From positions 33,531,001 through 33,595,000 of the forward strand of contig JALGPY010000001.1 in assembly GCA_023055425.1 (NCBI GenBank): 64,000 nt of DNA, in the 5' to 3' direction. The DNA comes from Linanthus parryae. Lineage: Eukaryota; Streptophyta; Magnoliopsida; Ericales; Polemoniaceae. The position numbers were made by a program, and so were the translations under genes. The notes under the pieces are model-generated. The model ran no database searches and was not told the origin of the DNA. It saw only the letters and a list, made by a program, of their open reading frames with translations. Below, piece after piece: positions 23,178-37,000 of the stretch (positions are counted from its first letter, which is position 1; the number at the start of each line of letters is the position of its first letter).

Positions 23178-26100
23178 ATGAGTTCAGGGTCTGGAGATTC
23201 ATTGTCACTTCACCCTGATAAACCCTCAGGTGATGAAGTTCAAGCTCAAACTGTCTCTCAGCAATATGAATCTGAAGATGGTTCACCTTTCCCAGTGTCC
23301 ACTCCTGGCATATCGTTTACATATGATAGTTCTACGCCTTCCCAAACAATGGTTTCTGCTCAAGAGGATCCACATTCCGGAAATAGTGGGAAGTTAACAT
23401 TTGCTCGTCTTGCCAGTGGTCTTGGACTGAATTTCTCTGCAAGCAAAGAAGCTGAGGGAACCTCGGGAGCCATACAGTCAGGTGTTCTTGAGACTCTTAC
23501 AAAAGGCATAGTAGACTCTTCTTTGGGTGCAGTGAAAGCAGTTCAGGTTAAGGCCCGTCACATTGTTTCTCAAAACAAAAGAAGATATCAGGTAGCAAAT
23601 TCATGCCACTGTTAATTGCAAGACTTTTCCTTTACAACTTTCTACTAATTGAAGTTTCACACATACTCCCAAATTGTTAAGGTCTCATGTCGTATCTTGT
23701 TGGGATTTTTCTGCAATAATGTCTGCTTCACTTCCCTATAATTAGAAATTTAGCATTTGGTCTAGCATTAATTGAGATTTCTATAATACTTTACCCCAAC
23801 TTTGTTATGAATTTAGGATGTATTGGAAAGCTATGATGATACAAGCAGAAAAAGTAACTGAACACTCAAATTATAACATTTCAAATTTTCACATTCTCTT
23901 GTACATATTGTTTAGAACTTAAGCAAATGAAATAAATGATCTCGTTCAGCGAGCTGTTAGTGCAACATATTTCCTCATATTTTATCAAAGTCAAAGAATA
24001 TATCCCCAGAAGAGGAAATAAGCAACAATTAACTTATGAATCAATCGCAGTACATGCAAATCTTATGCCTAAAAGCCCTCTTCAGATGTAAGAGAAGGTA
24101 TTCAATCATATCAAGCTATTTCTGTATTCAATCATTTCAAGCTATTTCTAACTTGGTTAAAACTCAAATTGAAAGATAAATATGTGACAGGTTTGTTTGG
24201 GAACTGGAATATCTTCAATTATCGGAATGAAGAGAAAAACTCCCCCCTTTATCTGGTCCCCAAACATGGACAACGATCTACCCCCTTAAATATATTCAAA
24301 TTTATTGTGAGGAAAGACGAAACGTTTCCCAGACTTGTACTGCTATTAATGTGAAACAACTACATTATTACCTCAATTAATACAAAACAAATCTCTTATG
24401 ATCACTCCATGCTACCAAGAATATTTTCATTCTTTCAGGAAGTAACGATGCTCAACACTTATATTTAGTGAATAGTCATATCTTGCATTATTGGCAGAAG
24501 ATTTTTTTTTTATCAAACTGCTACTGCTAATGCTGCGCCATTTACTTCTTTATCTGTGTGTACTAGACTTGCTATTAGTCATACTTCAAATATTTTATTT
24601 ATTTTAACAAATAACAGATCCCCACTACTACCGTAGTGAAAGAGGAACAAAGATAGGTTCTGTCATTGAACACTGATTTTATCTGGGTTCATTATTTTTG
24701 CGGTGCTTCACAGTTAGAATACTGCCGTTTTCAGTTAAATGGTGTTGATTTATTGTCAATTTGTGATTCCTGGATTCTAGGAAGGAGGATTTGATCTAGA
24801 TATGACATACATAACTGAGAATATAATTGCTATGGGATTTCCTGGAGGTGATATGAGTTCCGGGTTTTTCGGATATGTTGAGGTAAGGAAAAATATTTCC
24901 ATAAATGAAATATAGTGATTGATGTGCTCACATATCTGTACTAATACTATCTGAATAACCGGGTGCAGGGTTTCTATCGAAACCACATGGAAGAAGTTAT
25001 CAAGTTTTTTGAGACCCATCATAAAGTAAGCATCTCAACTGCACCTTTCAGATTAACTGGCTGTTCTTAACCTCTTGAGGATGTTATGATATAGCTTACC
25101 ACTATTTTTATTTATATTTCCACAGGAACGGTGTTTAATAAAGCTAAAAACTTTCCTGTGCAGGGACAATACAAAGTTTATAATCTTTGTTCAGAGAGGT
25201 TGTACAACTCTGCACTGTTCCAGGGGAAGGTGTGTCTTTTTTACTTACTACCTTGAGCATATTTCTCCCCATGCAAGATTTAATGTTCAACATTGTCTAG
25301 GTTTATTAAACATCCGCAACATTAATCTTCAGATACTATCTTTAGCACATCTATTTTGCTAATCAACAAACTGAGATATAAAATTACTGTTTTTCCAGTC
25401 AGGTGCCCCGTCAAAAGAGTTCGTAGTCGTTTTGTAACCAATTTTATTAAGTTTCATTTTGTGTTGAGGGAAATATTCATAGTGATACATGGAATAAAAG
25501 AAAAAATATATTTATGTGAAATTTCGAAGTAAACAACCCTACTTTTTTGACAAAACTGAATTAGAATTTAGAAAGTAAAGAACTTCGCCAATACTTTTCT
25601 TTCGGGGTTATTATTAGGATCAGACTCAGCAAGGGACTGTTCCGGCCTAGTTCAATTCAAATATACATATAAAAGCAGCTCAGTATACTCTTGCTGATTT
25701 CAGAATACTTTTAGCTGAGTGAGATTACTTCCCTAAAGGACCTGTGGGGCATATGCTACTTTTTGTGTTCGAACGTCGACAAACAACAGCACACATTCTC
25801 CATCATTGTGTGTATAAGAATAACTATACAATTCTACTCTTATTTTTCTATGCATTCCCTTCTTTAACTTGCTATTATGTGAAGCCCTAGCATATTACCA
25901 TCTTCTGCAATCTGCCAATTACCCTACTCTGTACCTTGGTTACAAGTACATGTCATAGTCGATGTGCACAGTTTGTACGTTTCTTTAAGATAACATTTTT
26001 TGCCCACTTATCATCTTTGTGATGTGATATGACGCCTTATCTCGTTCTTTCTTAAGTTATGTAGCTTCTTTTGATCTGCTTCTTGACATGTAACTCAATC

Positions 26101-29100
26101 CTTCCATTTAAGTTCAAGTCTGGTATGTTTTTCATTTTTGTTATTAGAAACTGAAATTCAATTTCTTCTTATTGTTGAAATACTGGTACAATATGGATGA
26201 ACTCCTAAAGATTAGGATAATTCTTTCATTAGACATCATTTTTTTTTATCATGTTAGAGGTTTCCATTCAACTACACACTATGTTAGTATTTATTGTGGC
26301 TATTTGGAGTAGGTTCTGTTGTTGATGTCATTTTCTCTGCAAAGCTTAATCTTGCTTTTTTAATGTCATGTTACTCGGATGATTTCTTTTGTGAAATTTC
26401 AGGTTTACCCTTTTGATTGTAAAACCTATTTCACTTAAAATTTATTATCTTCATTTAAAATCAATTAAGAGATCCATCCTTGACTAATCTAGGCGGTTTC
26501 ATCGTTTACATACACAAAGTTTACATTTTTCATTTCTCTTCCATTTTCCAGGTTGCATCTTTCCCGTTTGAAGACCATAATTGCCCACCTATTGAGCTCA
26601 TATCGCTGTTTTGCCAAAGTGCTTACGCATGGTTGAAGGAAGACATCCAGAATGTTGTAGTTGTTCACTGCAAAGCTGGTCTTGGAAGGACAGGACTAAT
26701 GATCTGTAGCCTCCTCTTGTTCCTAAAGGTGATCCCTAAAAGTTCGATTGCTGAAGATAAAATTGTTTGTAATGAAAGAAATCCGGATTTATGTTGGTTC
26801 TATGGGTATGTCACTTTTGTTTAACCTTTTTTTTTTTTTACAGTTCTTCCCAACTGCTGAAGAATGCATAGACTATTACAATCAGAAACGTTGCACAGAT
26901 GGAAAGGGCATAACTAATCCAAGTCAAATTGTCAGTTATCCACCTCGTGAACACTCTTTTCTCGGAAACATAGAACTTTTTGTAAGAACTGATTTGAGTT
27001 TATTGGCTTTCAGAGGTATGTGAAGTACTTTGAGCGCCTGTTAACATACTTCAATGGGGAAAATCAACCTGGACGTAGGTACTCCTCTGACGATTATTCT
27101 GAAATGTCATTTTGGTATTTAAGAATGTACTAAATTTCCATTTTATAGGTGCATGTTGAGAGGTTTTCGGCTCCACAATTGTCCATATTGGATTAGGCCT
27201 TCCATCACCATCTCTGATCATAATGGTAATGACGAGACCCCTCCCTTCCATTGTTTTTGTTTCACTTCCAGTTTCATTTGATATGTTGTTATGCGAGGCA
27301 AATATCCCATATTATGTTGATTCAACGGCGATTTTTGATTTTCCGTTTGCCAAATGCAATTTGGTTATTTCTTTCCCGAGCTTTTCATTATGATGCCTTG
27401 TATTCAAGTCTTCCCATAAGCCTGAACTTTATTGTAACCTTGTTATATGACTGGCGATTTTGCATATCAAGATTAAGAAAGATAAAGAATGTACATCATA
27501 GAAAAATAATGTATGCTCTGATTAAGTAGGTAGAAGTTTTTACATGCTGGTGAAACAGCAAAAGGAGGTGCTTCTGTTTTGGAGTTTAAAGTGTCTTCTT
27601 TTCAATCTTCTCAATGAATCCTTCTGTATAACCTTCTCCAATGTATTTGTATGCAAAGTTGTAGGAATATGCATCTCTTTAGTCTCCCAAAATATTGAAG
27701 GCCAGTAGGCTTAACAAAATATAAAAGTGTTCTGAAGCTGCACTCAGGGAACTCAACAACGTTTTTTTTTTCAAATTGCTATCTTACATGTTCCGCTTAA
27801 CCTTTCTGAGTATTCTCTGATACAAGTATGTTTAATGAAAAAGCAGGGATTTTATTCTCGACCAAGAAACATTCCAAAACCAAGGATTTAATGGTAAAAA
27901 ATATTCAAGATCATTGAGTTGATTCAATTCATATATTTGTGCCACTTCTTTTTAGTTTCCTGAGTGTCTAGCATCTGATGGAATCATATTGTTTCCTTTT
28001 TAGCCTGAAGATTTCTGGATACGTGCAGCAAAGAAAGGGATTGTGGTCTTTGCTCTACCAGGGGAACCAGGTTTAACAGAATTAAAAGGGGATTTCAAAA
28101 TCCAATTTCACGACCGCCATGGAGATTTCTACTGGTCTGAATACCCCTCATTTGGCTTTTAGCTAATTACATGAATGCCAGTTATGTTATGCAAGATTAT
28201 CCTTAGATTCATGTTTTAGGTTTATTCAATATTGGATAAATTTATAAATGTCGCTTTCGCTTTCAAGTCTTATAACGAGAGCCTGTGGTCCAAGAAATGC
28301 TAATGTGCTCTCATTTTCTTCCACAAATGCATGCAAGTTATCCTCCGGCCAAATTTCATGGTACTTCATTTAGTGTTCTGTGCATATAACATTTGGTTTA
28401 TTCTTTTGCAACGGATTCTTGTTTCAGCTGGTTGAATACAACAATGACGGAAAACAGGATATTACTTGACAATTCAGAACTTGATGGATTCGAGAAGGTA
28501 AATAGCTCCATTTCGTTACTCTTCACTTCAGGATCCACCCACAACCTTACCTTATAATCCATGATCCACCAATTGCAACTTTGACGTGCTCCAAGTCAAT
28601 ATACGAGATGTAGGATTATTATCTAAGTTACCTGGTACGCGGATCGTTCCGGTTCGTGGAACGGGAACGCGGAACGCCATACCCTATGGAATTCGGTACG
28701 CCAAGGGTAGGTAGGCTTCTTTGGGTCCCTTCATAGGAGTTTTACCATTTTTCGAAAAGCATGAAGTATAAAAACAGCTCAATATATGCAATATTTAAGA
28801 GTTCTTACTCTAAAAATGGATGCGACTTGGCAAATCTAAATGTAATTTCCCCTTTTACATAGATACTTTAGGTGAAATTAGTGAAAACATTTGGGATCGC
28901 CAAATTAAGCGATCTAGATCGCTGTTGTTCCATGTTTCGCAACGCGTGGTCCAATTCGCAATTCGTGGGGCTAAGAGTGAATTGTGGTAACATTGATTAT
29001 TACCCACCGATCTTCTATGATTTCATGATTCTGCACTAGTCCACTTCTAAACAGGATCTGCTTTTGAGTATCTCCTTCACTCTGATGGTTCCTTGATATG

Positions 29101-29516
29101 TTTTGCAGAGGAGATTGCCTTCCCCAGGGTTCCTAGTCGAAATAGTGATGATAGACTATGACGGGTCGGTTCCGACGAAGAAAAACAAAGAAAGCGACAA
29201 CAATGCTGTGAATACTCCCACTGGGATCAACAAGGTGTCATCATCTTCTAATCCAACCAACGCCTCGAAGAACCAGGACGATGATGTTTTCTCCGACAGT
29301 GACGGAGAGGAAAATGTGCCTGCAAAAGGCGGACCCGCTCGAGCCGCCGCAGAAGGTGGGACCTCACGTGTCGAGCCTGAGAAAACAGCAGGGGAAATGA
29401 CAGATTTGACCCGGACGACGAGTAACGCCTCCTATGAAACAAATGATATCAAGGCAATGGCGGCAGATGCTTCCGTTTTTACTTTTGGAGATGACGAGGA
29501 TTCTGAAAGCGAGTGA
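23178..29516 (+). CDS. PTEN2: PTEN2-type phosphatidylinositol 3-phosphatase, 12 coding exons
   Basis: Exons: 23178-23591, 24781-24882, 24969-25025, 25164-25229, 26552-26728, 26844-26930, 27014-27078, 27149-27225, 27847-27893, 28004-28134, 28428-28497, 29109-29516. All junctions are GT-AG and in phase, giving 566 residues, against about 610 in Arabidopsis PTEN2A. Plant PTEN2 proteins dephosphorylate 3-phosphoinositides and bind phosphatidic acid. A Ser/Thr-rich N-terminus (1-138) is followed by the phosphatase domain: [10 protein letters not shown] with candidate acid Asp221, then the P-loop [10 protein letters not shown] at 252-261 with Cys253 and Arg259. [20 protein letters not shown] leads into the C2-like domain ([23 protein letters not shown]). 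The tail is acidic and Ser-rich ([25 protein letters not shown]). Nothing is broken. The P-loop differs slightly from the usual PTEN2 form. Confidence 0.93.
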
Positions 29517-29949
29517 TTGTTGTTTGTTGTTTGGATATTGATTCTTTTGTCAAAAGAAAAATAACTGAAAGGAAAGTTATATTAGTAGTCATTATGGCCA
29601 GTTTTCTTTGGATTAAATTGATGGAGAAAAGGTTATTTGTTGTATGAATTTTCCTTCAAAGAATTATACTGGAGTTTCTCTGAAGTCGTTGTATGAAATT
29701 CGCTTCAAAGAGTTATACTGAAGTTCCCTGAGAATCGTGTTCCAAGACATATTACATCGTTCTCTACAGAGGTGATGTCTACCGCCCTTCCCTCGAAGTA
29801 GCACAACGATAAGTGATACCCGAGGTGATGTCTACAAAGGATCTCCTCTGGGTTTTCAAGCAGCTTACCTCTTGGCCCAACCACATTGGTTGACTTCTTG
29901 AGCAACAGAAGCACAATCTGCGATTATAGAATGTGACTGTCTAGGCTTA
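29517..29949 (+). other. PTEN2 3' UTR and intergenic DNA
   Basis: This follows the TGA of PTEN2. The words gttgtatgaatttt and gttgtatgaaattc near 29638 and 29689 head a local duplication (ttcaaagaattatactg / ttcaaagagttatactg). No gene is seen. Confidence 0.4.
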
Positions 29950-30640
29950 GGGCTAGCTTGGGAAGGCTGTGCTGTTTTTAAAAGCTGTGAGAAAGTTGTG
30001 AAAATCTACATAAGTGTTTGGCAGACTCCGTATATAATATGATGTTTCAAGACACTTGACTTTTTGTGTTTGGTAGTTATTGATTTCTTTTCTTTTTTTC
30101 GAAAATTGGTAATTATTGCTTTAGACAAGATGTTAATGTCAAAATGACAATATCAAGCATTATATGATAAATAGTGCTAGTAAAAAAATGATTATTGATA
30201 TCTATTAATGGATGAAAATGACTAGAAGTAATATCATAAGGAAAAGTGCCGAAAGTTGCTGTGAAAAAACAGTTGTTTTCCATAAAAAAATAATACTTGG
30301 TATGTTTGTTCTCTTTCTTCCAGTTTTGACTTTTTCATCCGTAGGCATGTCATTTTGACCCGGTGATTTGGATAGCAAAACAATGCAATTTTTCGGTAAT
30401 TTTTCATGGTGTTGTAGAGTAAAGTTTACAGTACAATATCATGAAAATTTACCAAAAAATTACATCGTATTGCTAATGAAATCATAGGGTCAAAGCGGCT
30501 GATGAATAGTGGTAAAACTCAAAACTGGAAGAAAGAGAAGAAACAGAGGAAGTAATAAGTAATTTACCAAACGCATCTAGTCTTGCTTTTAGTATAAAAA
30601 AGCAGCATTCTAGACAGCAAAAGCATTATTAAATTAGCTC
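29950..30640. mobile_element. PIF/Harbinger (Tourist-like) MITE carrying a nested MITE
   Basis: The ends gggctagcttggg and ttaaattagctc are degenerate inverted repeats flanked by TTA (29947-29949 and 30641-30643). Internal text such as gtgtttggcagactccgtatata matches the Tourist-like element at 61798-62243. About 259 bp of its length is the inserted Stowaway-like MITE at 30296-30552. Confidence 0.7.
30296..30552. mobile_element. Stowaway-like MITE nested in the Tourist-like element
   Basis: Ends are cttggtatgtttgttc...gaagaaacagaggaag with TA at 30294-30295 and 30553-30554. The body has the family core gtcattttgacccggtgatt, and its complement-like half follows about 100 bp later. Confidence 0.8.
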
Positions 30641-31073
30641 TTAGCATGGTTTGATGAACTGAAAACAATTGGTATTGACTTCTGATTCCACTGAAATAAC
30701 ATAGTACCTAAATGGAGTATTCGGGTGAACAAAATTGAGGACATTGGATCATACTGTTATATTATGACAACTTCCCAATAACATAGCGGCATACATAATA
30801 GTAGCAAGAATTGAAAAAGATCTTCCGTAGGCGAGGTGATATGGAAGCTGCAAAGACCTCACCAGCTCAAAAAATTGCCTAAAAGAGCAGCACAGTCCCA
30901 GCCAGCAACTTGACGCAGCAGGAAGTCATCTTTAGTCGCAAAACAAGCCCAACATACCCAGCTCCTGAATTAAGCCTTTCTATTTCACTGGATAGGTATT
31001 TCTTCCATTAGTATCAGAAGGCACTGGTATCACCATGTATGTATAAAACATGTTTCCATCTTCACAGAAATGT

Positions 31074-34000
31074 TTAGAGTCCTTGTTTCCGTGTAAGAGC
31101 AACGACGATTTTGTTCAGGCTGGAGATTTCCTTATCCTTCTGTTTCAGTTCTTGTTTCAGTCTTTCAATTTCCTTCAAGTGACCATCACAAATGTGGTTT
31201 CCAGCTTCCTCATCTGATTTCAATTTTTTGGATTCACTTGGGGTTTCTTCAACTTGGAGAGATCTTTTCCTTGAAATTACATGACTAGGATCATCATGAG
31301 CCATTTTACGGACAAATAACGTACCCTCCAATCCCGAATCAAGTTGGAAAGAAACCAACTTCTGGGGTAGCCCGGACGAATCCTGAAAGAACGTAAAGAT
31401 ACAACATTAAGGTCAGATTATAAGATCTAAAAGATGTGACAGTGTAGATCATGCAAACATGTTTTATACATACATGTGGCACTTACAGGTATGGCGTACT
31501 TATACTCCATATACACGGAATACATAAAATGATATATGCGCAAACATATATGGGGGTTGTGAGACAGGGTCCCTTGCATATGATTCTTATGTACACTAGG
31601 GAGTTGAGGGTTTAAGTGGTATGGAGGCTAGAGTAAGGCTCGTCACGTGTGAGCTATACATATACTCGCACGCGACCCTTGTATGTTACTCAGGAGACTT
31701 CTGATACAGCCGCCTATATATACGGTTGACGATTTCTTATGCGAGGCAGCTAATAACCACCCCATGCGGTTATATAACACTCGTAACCGCTGTCTTAAGA
31801 CTGGTATATATAGGAGGGTCATCCTCTTCATAGAGGTTCGGATCTTTCATGATTCTAAACCCCATTGCTTTAATGTCTCTCTCTTGAGTAACATACTTGG
31901 CTTACTCTTACTCCTTACTTGCTTATATCCTTCTCACCCTTATCTAAATCTTTGTATATCGTTTGTAGTAGTTCTAATCTATTGCTGGTACACGTAAGGA
32001 TCCATCCTATATTCTTCCTCTGTCCACAGACGGCTAGATAGCATGACTAGCCGAGTCATTGTATACATAACGAAGAACATAGGATATGAGGAAAGCATTA
32101 AGAAACTGAACATCCTTGGGCCTGTACCTGTTCCAGGGTTCCATTGGCTTCGGAAAATGCCTGATTTGCTGCTTCTTGACTGGGAAAAACAGCAAAGGCA
32201 GAATACTTTTCTCCTTGACCTTTTCTTTTAGGCTGCAAAATACAGTTTATAAGCATCAAGTTCACAACCGAGCCAAACAAATAATAATAATAATAATAAA
32301 GCGGAACCAGTGGAAGAGCTGCATTTTTTGTTTTGCCAGACATGTTGATCATGCAAATGCTTTCACGAACACTCAGACAGTAGGGCAACTAAGGGTTGCA
32401 TGCTAATACTTGAGATGAATTTCATTACCCAATCTTTTACTACAATGTAGCTCAGGTGACTGTCAATGCTCATTAGCTGCAGGTCCTCTACTGAAGGAGA
32501 TTCTTTTTGGCAGGGTTTAGACTAAGACACTCTCGGTGGTCTGATACCATGTGGAAGGCAATGTCGTAACAGATAAGTCGCTCACCCACATAACATAAAA
32601 AGCTGCCATTTTTAGCCACGCCTCATTTTCGATTAGTCACTTCTAAGTGATTGTACAGGAACTGTGCAGTATTGTGCGACTACGGAGTGATCTATCTAGC
32701 TTGTAAATCGTTAGGACTACATTAAAATAATCACTGGCTGTCATGAAAAAGTGAAGTGGAAATCAAGTAATGGTCATTGAAGAAAATGGCCCAAAAGAGA
32801 GCATTAATCTCTCCTCTGGAAGACTTCAACCCCTTTCCAGTAGTCCGAGTGCACAAATCTGAAAGCAACGCATGCTTCAGTCTTCATGTCAAGTTTGACT
32901 TCCAAATTCACGAGACTATTCGGCATCAGGCAAGAAAGATCCTATTATGAACAATTTTTAGACCTTTGGTAGTCCGAGAGAAAAAAATGTCAAAGCACTC
33001 TTTATGATATTGAATCCGTAGATTAACAGTCACCAGAGATATACAAATTCATGTGCCTCACATTTTATGAAGAATCAGATGTATTAAAAGGCATCAATTT
33101 CTGTAGAAAATTTATTAGTGTTCCTACACAATTAACAGCATGGTCTTTCGCGAGAGCACATATTAAATTAACGGCATAGGATACACATAATCTTTACCTT
33201 CAGCTCGATTACATATTTCCCTGGAACAATTTTATGCAGCTCTTCACTAGGGACACTGACTGAAATCCCATGGAGAAGTAGTTTGGACATTTCTCCTTCA
33301 GACACCTACGAAACAAAAAAAAACTGATAATCTCGTATGGTCAGGCATAAAAGAAAGCCAAAATTATTTTTTATAGGCTTCCAACCTCATGGGCTACAGG
33401 TATAACTTTATCAGATCCCGATTCTAACTTGGCAAGAACAAGTTTCATTGCGGCACATGCATCGTCTAGACAATTGTGGGGAGCACCCTTCTTCCTGACT
33501 TCATATCCCAACACAGCCTGTGGATACAATTACGGTAAACATGAAAGTCGTGCGCAACGAGTCGCATTAAGAGTTGAACAAAGCACACACTGTGTATGCA
33601 AGTGGGTAAGGTTAATAACTTCTCAGTAACTATATTTATGAACAGATTCCCATTTTGGAGGGGTTTAAGTGGGGTGGGATGTCAAGCAACAAGTGTAATT
33701 TTGGAAAATGCAAAAAGCATATTAGTCAAAACGAGGTCATGGGCAACTGTGTTCAAGGATTACAAAAAGTATAAATAAAGAGAATGAATATAATAACGGC
33801 TTAAAATGTGAAGGAATTGTGCATTGTAAGAAGACAAATATTAGAGGTTGCAAACCAACGTCGTATAGTAAATACTATGTTTAGAATGTCCAAGCATAAA
33901 CAATCATACATCATAACCATGTTCACATGGAGACGTGCATTTACTCATAACGTTGTAGTTGATAACCTCGAATGTCCCAACGTGTTCCTGAAGTTATGCA

Positions 34001-37000
34001 CCTTCAGTGAACCTAAGAGATTTGCCCTTCGTGGGATTTGAACTTTGGACCTCAGAGGGAGTACAAACACCAAGCCCAAGGCATTTCACTAGACCAACAT
34101 TTTTTTGGGGTAAAATTTCAAGGTATTAAAAGAGACAGAGGACAATATACTGGGGCACACCCCAACCGTACAAGAGAGGTTGCATACAAGACTTCAATAT
34201 CAAGCTGTTAGCCTAACCCCCACCTTCTAACTAGCTGCACAAACAAGTGGTCATGTAGAATGTTAAGCTCGATCATTGTTGCTCTAACAACCATGGAGAT
34301 CTTCCTGATGATACATTTACCTCACAATTAACCAACTTTCCACAATTAACATCAATATGGTCGAGTTAGCATACCTTGCACAGATTGTTCAACGAAGGCC
34401 TTCTGAAACTAGTCTCAGTCCCGTACTTGAAGATTAAAGAAGTGTCAATCACTCTTGCATGATCTATCTTCAGAGCTGAAATAAAAAATCAAAAAGATTA
34501 ATCATTTAACCACATGAGCACCTGGCACGCCCATTTGCATGCCAAATTACATACGTATAATTATCTGATAACTGAAAGCCAGGGGGAGGGAATCAGGAAA
34601 TATTACTTGACAATGATTAAGCTTCACCTCAATTATTGCAGAAATAGGAACTTCTAAGAAAAAGAGTAAAATTTTGTTGTTTCGCTTACCTTGTAGATCA
34701 TTGTTCAGACTGTGGCCTACTAATATTGTCCCATGTGATAAAAGCCTCCTCATAGATTTCTACATTCCAAAGACAAGACCGTCAAACGAAATTCAACTCA
34801 TTTCAATTTGGTTATTCATTCTCATTATCTTTGGAGCAATTTCAACTACGAAGAAAACAACATACTACCTGTATATCAGCCAATGAACAAGTAACTCCCT
34901 CAAAATCTTTTGCATCGAGCCCAGTAATGTCAGTCCTGTAATCTGCAACTGCTTTATTCGGATTTACAAGCTCATTCAGCTTGACCTGAAATATAGAACT
35001 CAAAATATCTGAATCCACTCTTCTCGAAAAAATGAAAAATAAAATAAGTCAAGCAACCCTGAAAATATTTGAGATGGCTAAAAAGTTGGGACGCTTCTTT
35101 AAGCGCAGCCATGCACATGTTCGTGTGGATGAGGGTAAGGAGAGAAACTAAGGGGTCGTATATGCATAAAAACTAAAACAAATTCCATTAGTACCTGTAG
35201 ATCTCGATCAACAACGCAAACTCTAGCCAAAGCTTCGGTACCGTCTTCACAGAGAACCATCTCACAGTCTATGGCAATCATTTCAGTTGATTTCGTAATC
35301 TTGCTTTTTTTACTGGCTTTTGTTACAAGCCACCCCTGTACCACAGATGAAACAATTAATCAGAAGCCGGATAAATTAGCATACCAACTTATAAACTAAC
35401 ACAAAGATGAGAACATGCTTACATTCTACAAGTGTAAGTGCATCAAAAGCCAATCACAACTAGTGGTAATCATATTATAATATAACTCTGATCTAAGTTA
35501 CATGAACTTTGGAACAGATATAGGGTGTACGCTACGGTCCTACTTCCAGGAATGTACATGACAGTGACATGAATCCAAAATTTGGATACTGATAGGTGGA
35601 GGTGGATATCTAATTATATTATTGACTTGTAAACTACAATATTTTAATATAAGATGTAAAGTAATTAAAAGATACAAATAAAATTGTATTTGACAAATTA
35701 TAGACACTGGGTGTATATATCCCATCCATGTATGTGATTACAGATGTGAGCAGAAAACATAATACATAAAATAAGAGTCCAAAAAAGTTTTAAACCTGTT
35801 ATTCCTTAAAATGTGCTCTTTTCTACCATTCCCCGAAAAGGGTTTGTCTTTTAAAACGGGCGCTGCAAAGAGACACGTAGTGATACCCTTGCCTTTTCTG
35901 GAATAAGATGGACACAAACAAAGGGGGTCTGGTGGAAAAGAGAGCTATAAGAAATATGTATATGAGATTTTTCTCATATATACTCTAACCGCCAACTATA
36001 CTAGAGTACTAGACCACCCTGCTTACTCTCTTAGTACCAGATAATGATTTCTACGAATCTAAATAGCACACACAAAAGCTATCCCCAACGCCCAGTATTG
36101 CTGAACAATTATCCTTGAAGGCTGACTATCTAGCTCCGTCTACGCCGTAGGGGGGCATATAAGCCATAAGGAGGGCATTCCTATGTCCGAGATTGCTTCA
36201 CATGCAATTCATTTCCAAATTGAGTATTAAAAATGTGAGGAAAAAAGAAATTATTCTTCAACTTTGCGGTATTACAGTATTTCTTGTCTTCTTTTTTGCT
36301 TCCCAATTTTGAAGAACAAGTGTTTGAGTTAAATTGTCATAAGCCTTATTCGTTAGTACTTTTATAGACAACATCATTTAAATTTCTCTTGTAACAAATA
36401 AAATACTACGTACAAAGCACATGCTTATAACTAGTTCTATAAAGCTTGTTGAATAAAGTTGAGATCATCTTTAGGCACAAAAGGATGTATTTACACACAA
36501 AAATAATAAAAGGTAAATTACATCTATACGATAATTAGAATATTAGAATCAGTCATCCCACCATCAGCTGCAACTTGTTTGCAGTACACACTAATTGCAT
36601 ATGAAAGTAACTAATTAACAACAAACCTCTTCATGTGATGGAAACAAATAATCTATTGCATACAGCGGGTGCTTCAGTGTTAATCCAACCAGCCTCTGCA
36701 CAGAATAAAGATCGTTAGAATTGCAGTAGAAGAAAAGTACTATATGCAAAAGCTAAAAAATCAAGTATACACGGGTCAATGACAACTGATGACCTGACTA
36801 AAGCACTCGAACTTGGTGCTAAGTTATTTCATAAACATCTCGGGCTAACATGGATATTACAGATGCAAAACTTGAAAAGATTTGAGTTTTTATCCATAAT
36901 AGCTAGCAAATGTGGTTATGGAGGGCAACTGAATATGTGAAGCTTTAGATCCCCGAAATATAAGAATAAAATGGAAATTGCACTATGGAGGGCAACTTTG

